The notes beneath the pieces are model-generated. The model ran no database searches. It was not told the origin of the DNA and saw only the letters and a program-made list of their open reading frames with translations. Position numbers and translations under genes: made by a program. A stretch of 29,241 bases of DNA from JASKKU01 sp964416905 (GTDB lineage: Archaea; Nanobdellota; Nanobdellia; Woesearchaeales; JASKKU01): positions 1-29,241 of the forward strand of contig CAYQFL010000008.1 of assembly GCA_964416905.1 (NCBI GenBank). Reading direction: 5' to 3'. This document shows, piece by piece, positions 14,001-22,911 of this stretch (the stretch's first letter is position 1; each line of letters begins with the position of its first letter).

Positions 14001-17000
14001 CTAGTGTTTAATCTTAAGGTAAGTGTTTTCTGAATTTGTTGCAAAGCATGAGAATGGTCTTGCAGAATATTTCATATCTTGACCTAACAACAATATAATG
14101 AAATTCTCTGATAGAGGTATGTTCTTTCCTGTGCCACAATAAACAGTGTTTGTATCAAATTCGTTAATGCTTGAATTTATGTGAATTATAATATGTGCCT
14201 TATTTGATAAGAATTCATCTAGATTAACTATGTTGTTCAACGAATATAATTCATAAGCAGTAAGATTGTTAGGTAAAAAGACGGCGTAAACGTCCTGGCT
14301 TTCTGTTGAATACACAGTGTCTAAGCATAGCTCAGCCTCATAAGCTAAAAGACGGTTACTTGATAAATTGAAATCCATCTGTATTGCGAAATCCCAACCG
14401 TTTTCCGCAGCATTAGTTTTAACGCAGCCTACGGAAACATTATAGAGTTTATCTTCACCGCAGCTGTTACAGAAACCTGTGATTGAAGATATATTCGGTT
14501 TAAGTGTTAGTTCTTCAACTGCATGAAGCTTTTTAGTTGAGTTTAAGAATTCTACTGAGACCTTAGCATCTTTGTTACGGACTTTAAAGTATACTGCGAA
14601 GTTCTTACAGGTTGAAGAATCTAGTTTAATAGTATCCTGTTTAATTGATAAGATATGATTATCTGTGCTCTCCTGAGTAGCTTTATCCAAAGTAAGTGGG
14701 AATTCTTTAGAGTTGTTTTCCAAAGCTTCATTAACGTCAGTTAAATTAATGATTGTATTGTTCTCATATTCCGCTGAAGAGTTGGTTGATAAATTAATTT
14801 CAGTTGAATTCTCAATCACAGTTTCATTTAAGGTTGTTGCATTTGTACTGTTTACATTTAACTCTAAAGATTGTTCATCAACAGGTTCATAAGTAATTTG
14901 TTGTTCTTTGTCCAGGCAAACTATGCTATCAAGGGTTAAATCAGATGAGTTAAGCAGGTTTATGTTGAAAGTTCCGTTGAATTCTGTAGATAGGTCAAAT
15001 CTCCAAGTATCATTAATTATCGAATACAGTTTGAAATCGAAAGTATCGTATCTAGAATAAACTGAGAAAGTAATCGTTTCATAAGATGCTAGTTTTGGCA
15101 CAGTTATCTTAATCAAAGTTTCGTTATTCAAAAGCGTATAACTATAATCTAAGTCATAATCTGAAACAACCTGGATCTCTTGAGAAGGTTTATCCGCAAT
15201 AGTTAATGTTATATCTTCATAAGTTACATTATCCAGATTAGTTAACTGGAATTTCTGGTAATGAGTTAAGCTAGTTGAATACTCGGTAGTTTTTTCTAAG
15301 GTAACGCCTTTAGTGTAATAGGTGATTTCATATTCTTTAAGGCTCTTCGGAGTAAAGTAATCTTTAATCAGGATAAGTTTACCGAGTTCAGAATCTTGAA
15401 CAGAATAAACCGCCTGTTTTGAATCTTCTAAGGATATTTGAGTTTCATTTGTAACATGTGAAAGTGTCTCGGTCTCATTATCTAATTCAGATGAAGATTC
15501 ATTATCAGAATCTGTTGAGTAATCAAAAGTAAAGAAACCTGTTATTGCTCGAGTTAGCGTAGTTAAAAGATTAGTTGTGTTTGTTTCTGAGCTGTTTTCT
15601 GTTTCTAAGACTGTGGTTTGATTTATTGTCAAATTTGTTTGATTATAAGTTTCGTTTTCTAGTTGCGAGGAATTAAGCTCAGATGTTCTAACTAAGTTTG
15701 TTTCTAAAGTTGAAGTTAAATTGTCCAAGGTTTCATTCAGTGTTGATTCGTTAATCTGTGGTTCAAAGCTTTGGTTTAAAGACTCTGTAGATGAAATCTC
15801 ATAATAAGTCTCTACTTTTGGTAATTCAAGATAATCAACTTGTTGAATTGGCTGCGCGTTAAAGGATATTGAAATGTTTTCTGAGTATTCAGGGATTAAA
15901 ACAGAGATTGTTTTGTAAGTCCAGGTATCTTCGATATTCTGAACCTTTACACGTTTGACCCATTTTGCTGGTTTGTTTACTTCCAAAAAGTATCTTAAAC
16001 CCTCTTCGCTCAGAGATTGGTTCAATTCAGTAACATTAGTGATGTTCTCTAAAACACTTTGGTTAAGTAAAGTTTCTTCTTGTATTAACTCTGATGGCAA
16101 AGTAGAGTTTGTCTTGTTAGCAACAAAACTAACGAAATAATTTACTAAAGTGACATTCTTTCCGTCAGAAGCCATAATCTTTAGTTCGCGTAATCCGGGA
16201 TATTCCATTTCAGCATAAAGATACAAATAATCGTTGTCTATGAACGAAACTAGAGGATAATCAGAGATCGCTAAAAACGATAAAGGATCTGAATCCAAGT
16301 CATAAAAAAGTTTTGAGAGCTTTATTTTAATTGGAGTATTATTTGTAACTGACAAGTTTGTTAAGTTATATTTAAGCATAGGCGGATGATTTATTATGAT
16401 GTTTGTAAGGTTAGTTGTATTGTCAAAAGCCTGGGTTTCATTTAGAACACTTGCATTTGTAATGTTTGTTACATTCGTCAGATTTAACAAGGAATCGTTT
16501 GCCAAAACCGTTATACTAAGGTTTGAGGTAATAGAGTTGTTTGTGTCTGAAGCCAGAATTTTTAATAGAGATGTGAAGTTGGCATTTATCTTTGGGGATA
16601 TGTTTAACAACCCTAGTTTTTCTTTTACTAAGAGCTTTGAGGTATCATAAACAAAAGCAAAAACAAGCTCATTTGGAGATTCAAAATACTCACTCAAGTT
16701 TAAAGTGATAGCATTTGGATAAATTATTTCTAATTCAGGCAATGCTTTTGTCTGGGTTAAGTTAATCGGACTTTCTACAAAAGTAATGTTAGTTTGATTA
16801 ACTAAAGAGGCATTCCTTGTTATGTTTATAGCAGAGAAAACATAGAATAGATTAGATTCGTAAGTTTGATTTAATAAACTAGCTAATACCTTCAACCTGA
16901 AAGTTCCTTCCTGCTTGGACGAGATGATAAGCGAGTCTTCTAAAATGTATGCATTCAATGAATCAAAGTTGATTAGGACATAAGTTAAATTTGGGTAGCC

Positions 17001-18314
17001 AAAGTAGTCATACAAGTTCAATACATAGGTTTCATTAGTTTTTACAGTTAGGTTCTGAATTGGTTTTAAGGTTAAAGAAATATTTTCTATAGTTTCATTC
17101 TCAATGCTTTCATTCATCTCAATTGTTTCGTTTATTGTTTTGTTTATTTCAGCTGTTTGATTAGAGATGTTCGTTGATATGTTTGTCGAAACATTTGAAA
17201 TATTGATTATCAAAGACACATTCTCTGACAGATTTGTGCTTATGTTTGAGATAATCTCTGAGATATTAGTAATATTCGATAAATTAGATATATTTGTGAG
17301 GTTTGAAATCGAGGTTTCGTTTGTTATATTGGATATGTTTAGAGTCTGGTTTGTAATGTTTAAGGTTGCATTAATCGTCTGGTTTAAGATAATTGTTTGG
17401 TTTGTAAGATTTGTTAGATTAGTTTGGTTAATTTCTGTAATGTTAGTTATGTTAGTTATATTTGTGATGTTTGTAACATTATCTAAGGTTTCATTAATGG
17501 TTTCGTTAATAACCTTGGTAAGGTTTTGGGTTAAGTCTGTTGTATTGCTTACATAGGTAGTGTTATCTTGATAGGTTGCGTTTGTTATGTTCTGTTCGAT
17601 GCTCGTGTTTAAGTCCTGAGTTGCATTTTCAATTAAATCAGAAGATGTTACGTTAGTGATGTTTAAGCTAGTCTGTTGTTCGCTCCCCTCACTAATCGTT
17701 GTGTTCTCTAAAGAAGAATTATCAATAGTTGAACCTGTCTGTTCTTCAATGGTGGTTGAACCGGAATCTTGACTATGATCGCTTGATGAGGTGCTGGTTT
17801 TTATATCAGTATCGTTTTCCTGAGAATCTATTTCTGAGCTAAGATTTGTTTCCTCTTGAGTTGTTTGTTCCTCAATAAATGATGAAGAGACATTATCTAA
17901 AGTATCATTGCTGCCAAGAAGTGCTGGCTCAGAAACCAAAAAACCTGTAAAGTTAAACTCGGATGAATTGTTAAGGACAAAAGGAATTAAAAAAGCGAAT
18001 ATCAAAAAGTTTACTGACACTGCAAGAATAGTTCTTTTCCTTAAAGCTTTTCGTTGTTCAGCCATCAATTTATTAAGTTCATGCTTGTATCTCTTGATTT
18101 GAGAATCATAATATGCGATCCATTCGGCTCTAGTTTTTCCATTCAGAGCTTTTTTTAGCTCCTCTTCGTAGATTTTGTACGAAAAATCTTTTTTATGGAC
18201 CTTTTTTGCAAGAAGTTTATTAGAAATCTCGTCAATTTTAGACTTTTGCTCTTGGCACTTTTTAATCTGTTGATTAAGATACTCTATCCTCTCTTTAATT
18301 CTGGAAAGATTCAT
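14001..18314 (-). CDS. Giant sequon-rich membrane-anchored surface protein
   Basis: I do not recognise a named family for the whole protein (1437 residues). Residues 1-94 are charged and likely a cytoplasmic helical/coiled-coil domain. Residues 95-114 are a single membrane helix (ILAVSVNFLIFAFLIPFVL) preceded by RKR, predicting N-in, C-out. The rest is extracellular: a Ser/Thr/Glu region; an Asn-X-Thr/Ser array (about 200-405) with sequons as often as every third residue; three tandem cadherin/Ig-like domains (about 411-505, 523-605, 640-735), the third with NHPP and LSKLFYDLDSDPLSF; a further beta-rich region; and a C-terminal region with several cysteines (CNSCGE, VYCGTG). I count about 120 N-X-S/T sequons by hand. 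No C-terminal membrane helix is seen. Role in envelope, adhesion or host contact is inference. Confidence 0.85.
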   Translation of the reverse strand: MNLSRIKERIEYLNQQIKKCQEQKSKIDEISNKLLAKKVHKKDFSYKIYEEELKKALNGKTRAEWIAYYDSQIKRYKHELNKLMAEQRKALRKRTILAVSVNFLIFAFLIPFVLNNSSEFNFTGFLVSEPALLGSNDTLDNVSSSFIEEQTTQEETNLSSEIDSQENDTDIKTSTSSSDHSQDSGSTTIEEQTGSTIDNSSLENTTISEGSEQQTSLNITNVTSSDLIENATQDLNTSIEQNITNATYQDNTTYVSNTTDLTQNLTKVINETINETLDNVTNITNITNITNITEINQTNLTNLTNQTIILNQTINATLNITNQTLNISNITNETSISNLTNISNLSNITNISEIISNISTNLSENVSLIINISNVSTNISTNISNQTAEINKTINETIEMNESIENETIENISLTLKPIQNLTVKTNETYVLNLYDYFGYPNLTYVLINFDSLNAYILEDSLIISSKQEGTFRLKVLASLLNQTYESNLFYVFSAINITRNASLVNQTNITFVESPINLTQTKALPELEIIYPNAITLNLSEYFESPNELVFAFVYDTSKLLVKEKLGLLNISPKINANFTSLLKILASDTNNSITSNLSITVLANDSLLNLTNVTNITNASVLNETQAFDNTTNLTNIIINHPPMLKYNLTNLSVTNNTPIKIKLSKLFYDLDSDPLSFLAISDYPLVSFIDNDYLYLYAEMEYPGLRELKIMASDGKNVTLVNYFVSFVANKTNSTLPSELIQEETLLNQSVLENITNVTELNQSLSEEGLRYFLEVNKPAKWVKRVKVQNIEDTWTYKTISVLIPEYSENISISFNAQPIQQVDYLELPKVETYYEISSTESLNQSFEPQINESTLNETLDNLTSTLETNLVRTSELNSSQLENETYNQTNLTINQTTVLETENSSETNTTNLLTTLTRAITGFFTFDYSTDSDNESSSELDNETETLSHVTNETQISLEDSKQAVYSVQDSELGKLILIKDYFTPKSLKEYEITYYTKGVTLEKTTEYSTSLTHYQKFQLTNLDNVTYEDITLTIADKPSQEIQVVSDYDLDYSYTLLNNETLIKITVPKLASYETITFSVYSRYDTFDFKLYSIINDTWRFDLSTEFNGTFNINLLNSSDLTLDSIVCLDKEQQITYEPVDEQSLELNVNSTNATTLNETVIENSTEINLSTNSSAEYENNTIINLTDVNEALENNSKEFPLTLDKATQESTDNHILSIKQDTIKLDSSTCKNFAVYFKVRNKDAKVSVEFLNSTKKLHAVEELTLKPNISSITGFCNSCGEDKLYNVSVGCVKTNAAENGWDFAIQMDFNLSSNRLLAYEAELCLDTVYSTESQDVYAVFLPNNLTAYELYSLNNIVNLDEFLSNKAHIIIHINSSINEFDTNTVYCGTGKNIPLSENFIILLLGQDMKYSARPFSCFATNSENTYLKIKH
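17436..17500 (-). repeat. Short tandem repeat encoding Asn-Ile-Thr units
   Basis: Near-identical 9-base units (plus strand variants of atgttagtt) encode consecutive NIT and NVT tripeptides inside the giant surface protein. The units are degenerate at third positions, so the array looks old or maintained by selection on protein, but slippage could change its length. Confidence 0.6.
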
Positions 18315-18352
18315 TTAGTCCAAGAGTTTTTTATTATTCTCTAATAGTGAGA

Positions 18353-18362
18353 TTTTATAAAA
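18353..18362 (-). promoter_or_regulatory. TATA box of the giant surface protein gene
   Basis: TTTTATAAAA on the minus strand predicts a start near 18332 and a leader of about 18 nt before the ATG at 18314. No clear ribosome-binding site is visible. Confidence 0.5.
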
Positions 18363-18385
18363 TTTTTTATTAATAAAGATTTTTC

Positions 18386-19111
18386 TTAAGAGAATTTCAA
18401 TATTTTTTCCTCAAGCAAAGAATAAGCTTTTTCAGCAAGAAGCCTTAGATTATATGTGTCTTCAAAGTTATACGCAATTAACCTTTCTAATGCTTCTTTT
18501 TGATGATTATAAATAAAGTTGTTCCAAAGATAAAAAACATCAACTGATTTCAAGCTAGAATCACGCATTATGCCTAGTTTCGACTCTATTTCTTTAAGAG
18601 AACCGCTAATACCAAAAGAAAGCAAACTAAACCTTAGGTCAAAGATAGGAATTTGCGTTAAATCAATAGAGAGCATCTTGGAAAGCCTGGGGATATCAAA
18701 AGATGCGCCGTTAAAAGTTACTATTAGTTTTGCAGACAAAATCTTTTGCTTAAGCTGATTAAGATTAAGGTTATAACCAAAAACAAAAGGAGTATAATCA
18801 AAGTTGTCGTATATACCAACAAGCACAACTTTTCTGCCAACTGTTTCTATGTCTAAAAAGATTGCCTCGCTCTTGAAAAAGTTGTATAGTCGCCAATTAT
18901 CTTTCAAAGGCAAGAGCTTCGAAAAGAACTTAGAGTTGTGAAGAAAAAGGTTCTTTTCAGCAAGTCTTATCATAGCATCATATTGTTCTTTGTTTTTAAG
19001 CTTAATATTTGAATTTAAAAACTGTTGCCACGAACAAATGCCTTTAGACCAGAGACGTTTCTCTTTTTTATATGATATACCCTTCAAGAATATGAATGTT
19101 CGTTGAATCAT
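18386..19111 (-). CDS. RNase H-fold 3'-5' exonuclease-like protein (YprB type)
   Basis: Predicted nuclease of the DnaQ/RNase H-like superfamily, 241 residues. Catalytic acidic motifs of the DEDD type are visible: LDIET (D87, E89), VTFNGASFDIPRL (about 131-143, D139), FDLRF (D158) and YNFEDTYNL (D218). The block SLKEIESKLGIMRDSS resembles the YprB-type family. Residues 1-80 are a helical/basic region of unknown role. The substrate is not known. It probably has its own promoter (TATA about 26 nt before ATG 19111) and lies downstream of SRP54 on the same strand. Confidence 0.85.
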   Translation of the reverse strand: MIQRTFIFLKGISYKKEKRLWSKGICSWQQFLNSNIKLKNKEQYDAMIRLAEKNLFLHNSKFFSKLLPLKDNWRLYNFFKSEAIFLDIETVGRKVVLVGIYDNFDYTPFVFGYNLNLNQLKQKILSAKLIVTFNGASFDIPRLSKMLSIDLTQIPIFDLRFSLLSFGISGSLKEIESKLGIMRDSSLKSVDVFYLWNNFIYNHQKEALERLIAYNFEDTYNLRLLAEKAYSLLEEKILKFS

Positions 19112-19132
19112 ACAAATTAAAATTTAAAATTC

Positions 19133-19143
19133 ATTTAAAAATT
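19133..19143 (-). promoter_or_regulatory. TATA box of the RNase H-like nuclease gene
   Basis: AATTTTTAAAT on the minus strand is centred about 26 nt before ATG 19111. A second AT-rich match at 19121-19130 is too close to the start codon to fit. Confidence 0.45.
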
Positions 19144-19196
19144 CAAGGAATGAAAATGTCCAGTGGGTCTTTAAATAAGAAATTGTAATGCGTAGC

Positions 19197-20549
19197 TTAT
19201 AACTGCAGGTTACCTAAACCGCCTAATTTTTTGGCCATTTTTTCAAGCTGTTTAGTGCTTTTTCCCTTGAACATCTTTATGACTTTCTTAGATTGTTTGT
19301 AATACTTGAGGATTTCTCTTACATCAGAAACTGAAACGCCTGCACCTTTGGCAATACGTTCCATTCTGGATAAATCAATAACGCTTGGGTCCTCAAGCTC
19401 TTGTTTTGTCATAGAATTAAAAATATGCCTCCATTTATCCAGTTTAGCATCCTGCATTTCCAGCATTTCTTTGGGCACATTCAAAGAACCTAGGCCAGGA
19501 ACAAGGCTTAAAACTTTATTTAAAGGCCCCATCTTCTTTACAGACTCGATTTGTTTATATAAATCAATCAAGTTGAATTCTCCTTTTAGGAATTTATCAC
19601 TTAAATCCTTAGCTTCCTCCTCAGCGATGGCTTCCTTGGCTTTTTCAAGCAATGCATTTAAATCACCTAAGCCAAGCAATCTGCCTACAAAACCTTTCGG
19701 GTCAAACTGTTCAAAGTCATTTATTTTTTCTCCAGTACCAACAAACATAACTTTAGCATTCGTAACTGCGCAAGCACTAAGGGCACCACCTCCTTTCGCA
19801 GTACCATCTAGCTTTGTGATAATTACTCCTGTAATATTTGCAGCTTCATGGAACTTAGTAGCTTGCTTCTCAGCAGTTTGACCAATGTCCGCACTTAAAA
19901 CAAGAAGAACCTCATCAGGCTGAATATTTTTGTAAAGATTATTTAATTCTTCAATTAAATCATCACTCAACGCATCCCTTCCAGCAGTATCTACTATGAT
20001 TATATCAAATTCATTTAGTTGGCTTTCAAAAGATTTGTAAATTTTCAAGGGATCCTTTTCAGAAGGATTACCAAAAACAGGCACTTTTATTCTCTCGCCA
20101 AGCTGTTTAAGTTGTTCATAAGCTGCCGGCCTCCAGGTATCAGTTTGGACAAGAGCAACCTTGTAGCCTCTTTTAGAAAAATAGTTTGCTAGCTTAGCTG
20201 CAGTCGTGGTTTTACCAGAACCAAACAGTCCAACTAAGAATATCTTAAACGGTTTCTTATTAATCTCAAGAGGCCTTGGTTCTCCACCCAGCAAGTTAGC
20301 TAGTTCTTCATAAAGAATCTTAATTACCAAATCTTTCTGAGACAATCCAGGTATTGGCTTCTCTTCCTTAAACCTTTTTTTAATATTGTTGGAGATCTCA
20401 AAAACGAGTTTAACATTGACATCTGACTGAATTAAAGCCTTCTGGAGCTCCTTAACAATAGTATTCAAAAGCTTTTCGTCAACAAAGATTGCTTGTTTAA
20501 TTCTTGAGATTGCGCTACGCAAAGATTCTCCAAGTTTATCCAAGACCAT
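19197..20549 (-). CDS. srp54: Signal recognition particle GTPase SRP54
   Basis: Binds signal peptides at the ribosome exit and targets ribosomes to the membrane with 7S RNA and FtsY. The product is 450 residues, standard for archaea. Order: N domain (1 to about 90), G domain with GLFGSGKT (107-114), DTAGRD (187-192), TKLDGTAKGGG (245-255), then the M domain with KMGPLNKVLSLVPGLG and a methionine-containing C-terminus ending in GGLGNLQL. ATG 20549 lies 26 nt from a TATA box, suggesting a leaderless mRNA. Its ribosomal docking partner uL23 is in this window. Confidence 0.97.
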   Translation of the reverse strand: MVLDKLGESLRSAISRIKQAIFVDEKLLNTIVKELQKALIQSDVNVKLVFEISNNIKKRFKEEKPIPGLSQKDLVIKILYEELANLLGGEPRPLEINKKPFKIFLVGLFGSGKTTTAAKLANYFSKRGYKVALVQTDTWRPAAYEQLKQLGERIKVPVFGNPSEKDPLKIYKSFESQLNEFDIIIVDTAGRDALSDDLIEELNNLYKNIQPDEVLLVLSADIGQTAEKQATKFHEAANITGVIITKLDGTAKGGGALSACAVTNAKVMFVGTGEKINDFEQFDPKGFVGRLLGLGDLNALLEKAKEAIAEEEAKDLSDKFLKGEFNLIDLYKQIESVKKMGPLNKVLSLVPGLGSLNVPKEMLEMQDAKLDKWRHIFNSMTKQELEDPSVIDLSRMERIAKGAGVSVSDVREILKYYKQSKKVIKMFKGKSTKQLEKMAKKLGGLGNLQL

Positions 20550-20570
20550 AATCTTAAGGCTAGCAACACA

Positions 20571-20579
20571 GTTTTAAAA
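20571..20579 (-). promoter_or_regulatory. TATA box of srp54
   Basis: TTTTTAAAA on the minus strand is centred 26 nt before the SRP54 ATG, which predicts a leaderless transcript. Confidence 0.5.
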
Positions 20580-20597
20580 ATGTTGTGATTAAAGAAT

Positions 20598-20634
20598 ATA
20601 AATAAAACTAAACAAAAATACTTTTAGACCAAAA
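20598..20634 (-). terminator. T-rich tract after the lipoprotein gene
   Basis: The minus strand after the lipoprotein stop contains TATTTTTG, then AGTTTTATTT. Archaeal termination often uses such U-rich tracts. Without transcript data this is suggestive only. Confidence 0.35.
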
Positions 20635-21417
20635 TTATTCTGTAGAATTCAGCTCAGAACAAGGAACTGTAATGTTTACTAATTCTTCAACAACAACTGT
20701 TTCATTAATTGTTTTATTAAATTGTCCTGCAAAACATCCGCCTAATCTTTCTACAATATTCTTGCTCGGTTCTAGAACAACATCTTCTCCAGCATTTGCT
20801 CGATTAATCTTTTCTTTAAAATAATCATATGATTCATTAAAATCCAACACTCTTACAAGGGTTAGATTATAAAACTTATCATCATCTTTATCAACATACC
20901 ATTCATAAGAAACTCCTGCTGAGCCTTTTGGGTAAATATCTTTAATGAAGCACACTGGCTGTTCAATCTCTTTTGAATAATTTTGCCACACATGCTTATA
21001 GAATTTTATGCACATCTCTAGAACCATAATCTTATCATACGGATTGAACACATCAAAATTTCTTACATAATACCATCTGAAATCGTTGCTTTGCAATTCC
21101 TGTTTTTTGAACCACTTACCATAACCTGCTTTTATAGAAAAATTGTAATTAGTTATGTTACAACGATTCACAGTAATAGATTTTTGTATGGTTTTCGTTA
21201 CATTCTGCAGTATTGTTTTATTACAAAACTCAACGGTTTCGTTCTCTTCAGAGGAATCACCCTTTAATGGTTCATCTATTGTCTTGTTCACAAAAACCCG
21301 TATAGGATTCTGAGCTACAGCATTATTTGCAACAGGTGCAGGATTGCACGAGCTTAATAGCAATAATAGAAATATGCTTAAAAACAATACAAAAGTTAAA
21401 TGTTTTTTTGGTTTCAT
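20635..21417 (-). CDS. Predicted secreted lipoprotein of unknown function
   Basis: The product is 260 residues. The N-terminus has a lysine-rich start (MKPKKH), a leucine-rich hydrophobic stretch and a lipobox LLSSC with the cysteine at about residue 24, so lipid anchoring outside the membrane is predicted. The mature part has several N-X-S/T sequons (NKT, NVT, NIT, NET) and further cysteines (EFCNKT, NRCNIT, EMCIKF, PVCFIK, GGCFAG, VPCSEL) that could form disulfides. The middle (WYYVRNFDVFNPYDKIMVLE) looks like a beta-sandwich but I recognise no family. Its ATG overlaps the AMP phosphorylase stop by 4 nt, so it is the last gene of that operon. Confidence 0.8.
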   Translation of the reverse strand: MKPKKHLTFVLFLSIFLLLLLSSCNPAPVANNAVAQNPIRVFVNKTIDEPLKGDSSEENETVEFCNKTILQNVTKTIQKSITVNRCNITNYNFSIKAGYGKWFKKQELQSNDFRWYYVRNFDVFNPYDKIMVLEMCIKFYKHVWQNYSKEIEQPVCFIKDIYPKGSAGVSYEWYVDKDDDKFYNLTLVRVLDFNESYDYFKEKINRANAGEDVVLEPSKNIVERLGGCFAGQFNKTINETVVVEELVNITVPCSELNSTE

Positions 21418-22901
21418 TTTATTTCAGCAAAATGTTTTTTGTTTCGCTCGTAAAACTCTTTAGCAAAAGATAATTTTCTAGGGTTCTCTGCATAAATCCT
21501 AAACAACGGTTCACCCTTAACAATCTTTTGCTTAGTATGCTTAAATAGATAAAGGCCTGCTTGCTTATCCTTAGGAGCTCCAGCAACTAATGCTAACTCT
21601 GAGATTAGTCTATTATTCAAATAAGTTAATCTACCAGACTTTGACGCTTTAATATCAAAATGATACCTTGATAAAGAAATTTCATCAGGAGTAATTGCTC
21701 TTTTACCTTGAGCTTTAATAATCTCAACCATCTTTTGGTAAGCAAGGCCTGAATCCAAAGCCTTTTTAGCTAACGCATAACCGTTTTTCCTTCGAGTAGC
21801 CAACTCTATAATTTGACCTGCCAACATCAAAGCTTTCTCCCTTAAATCTAAAGGCTGTTTTTCATGGTTCATCAAAACATAAAGCACATCTCTAGCTTCT
21901 AAAGCAGGACCTATACCATTACCAATTGGTTCTTTACCGTTCGTGAAAACAACTTTTATCTTTAATCCGATTTTTGTACCAACATCAACAAATAATTTAG
22001 CAAGCTTCTTTGCTTGCCTTAAGTCAGGAACTTTAGAGCCCTTACCATAAGGAATGTCTATTAAAACATGAGTACTTGAAACGGATTTCTTTTTAGCAAG
22101 AACACTAGCAATCATCTGACCAACGGCATCTATACCCAAAGGATGTTCAACCCTAATAATAACATCATCTGCTGGAGCTAAAGATAATGCTCCACCCCAG
22201 ACTATACAACCATTAGTTTTCTCCACAACTCTCTTCACGCCTTTCAAATCCAAATCGACTTTTGCTAAAACTTCCATTGTATCAGCAGTCCCAGCTGGGC
22301 TTGTTATGCTTCTTGAAGAAGTTTTAGGAATAATTAAACCTAGAGAAGCAAGTATAGGTACTATAACCATAGTTGTTCTATTACCTGCTACGCCGCCTAT
22401 GCAATGCTTATCTACAACAATTTTAGATTTGAGTTTTAAGATTGAACCTGTGTTAACCATTGCTTCTGTCAAAGCAACAGTCTCTTCAAAAGTAAAATGA
22501 TTTACATAACCTGCGGCTGCAAAGTAAGCAACTTCCACTTCACTAAGCTTATTATCAACAATATCTTTAATTATTGCATAGATTTCTTTCTTATTTAGTT
22601 CTTTACCATCCAATTTTTCTTTTATGTATTTTAAAGAATATGGCTTCTCAACTAACTCAACGTTTATTTTTTGTTTACTCTTTATTTTTTTTGACAGCTC
22701 ATAAGTCAAACCTATTTCTCCTTTAGCAATGAAAGAATCATCTATTGTTGTGTCCACGATAGCTACAACACTTTTTGAACCATAGGATAATTGGATTCTG
22801 TCTCCCCTATGGATGTCGTTTTCTTCACAATCTTTTAGATTCAGGATGGCTATTAGAGGCCCGCCTGAAGAGATTTGTACATACTTCGGTTTTAACTTCA
22901 C
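21414..22901 (-). CDS. deoA: AMP phosphorylase (archaeal DeoA-type)
   Basis: Phosphorolyses AMP and other nucleoside monophosphates to base and ribose-1,5-bisphosphate; in archaea this feeds the pathway through ribose-1,5-bisphosphate isomerase and form III RuBisCO. I place the start at GTG 22901 (MKLKPKYVQISSGG) because GGGTGATC is just upstream and the N-terminus then matches the archaeal family; an ATG at 22919 lies before it. The product is 495 residues. An N-terminal domain of about 80 residues distinguishes it from bacterial thymidine phosphorylase. The catalytic domain has DKHCIGGVAGNRTT (about 164-177) and PKTSSRSITSPAGTADTMEV, and ends with the usual barrel-like C-terminal domain (ASKSGRLTYLNNRLI). 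Confidence 0.9.
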   Translation of the reverse strand: MKLKPKYVQISSGGPLIAILNLKDCEENDIHRGDRIQLSYGSKSVVAIVDTTIDDSFIAKGEIGLTYELSKKIKSKQKINVELVEKPYSLKYIKEKLDGKELNKKEIYAIIKDIVDNKLSEVEVAYFAAAGYVNHFTFEETVALTEAMVNTGSILKLKSKIVVDKHCIGGVAGNRTTMVIVPILASLGLIIPKTSSRSITSPAGTADTMEVLAKVDLDLKGVKRVVEKTNGCIVWGGALSLAPADDVIIRVEHPLGIDAVGQMIASVLAKKKSVSSTHVLIDIPYGKGSKVPDLRQAKKLAKLFVDVGTKIGLKIKVVFTNGKEPIGNGIGPALEARDVLYVLMNHEKQPLDLREKALMLAGQIIELATRRKNGYALAKKALDSGLAYQKMVEIIKAQGKRAITPDEISLSRYHFDIKASKSGRLTYLNNRLISELALVAGAPKDKQAGLYLFKHTKQKIVKGEPLFRIYAENPRKLSFAKEFYERNKKHFAEIK

Positions 22902-22903
22902 TA

Positions 22904-22911
22904 GATCACCC
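22904..22911 (-). promoter_or_regulatory. Shine-Dalgarno element deciding the AMP phosphorylase start
   Basis: GGGTGATC on the minus strand contains the stop codon of the upstream membrane protein and lies 2 nt before GTG 22901. It is an unusually complete match to the archaeal motif GGAGGTGATC. Confidence 0.65.

Noticed and set aside
14001..18314. Overlapping plus-strand frames within the giant surface protein gene
   Set aside because: They are rich in Val, Phe and Met because the Asn/Thr codons read backwards give such residues. They have no promoter or ribosome-binding site and are shadows.
21414..22901. Bacterial-type thymidine phosphorylase
   Set aside because: The additional N-terminal domain of about 80 residues and the archaeal context favour AMP phosphorylase.
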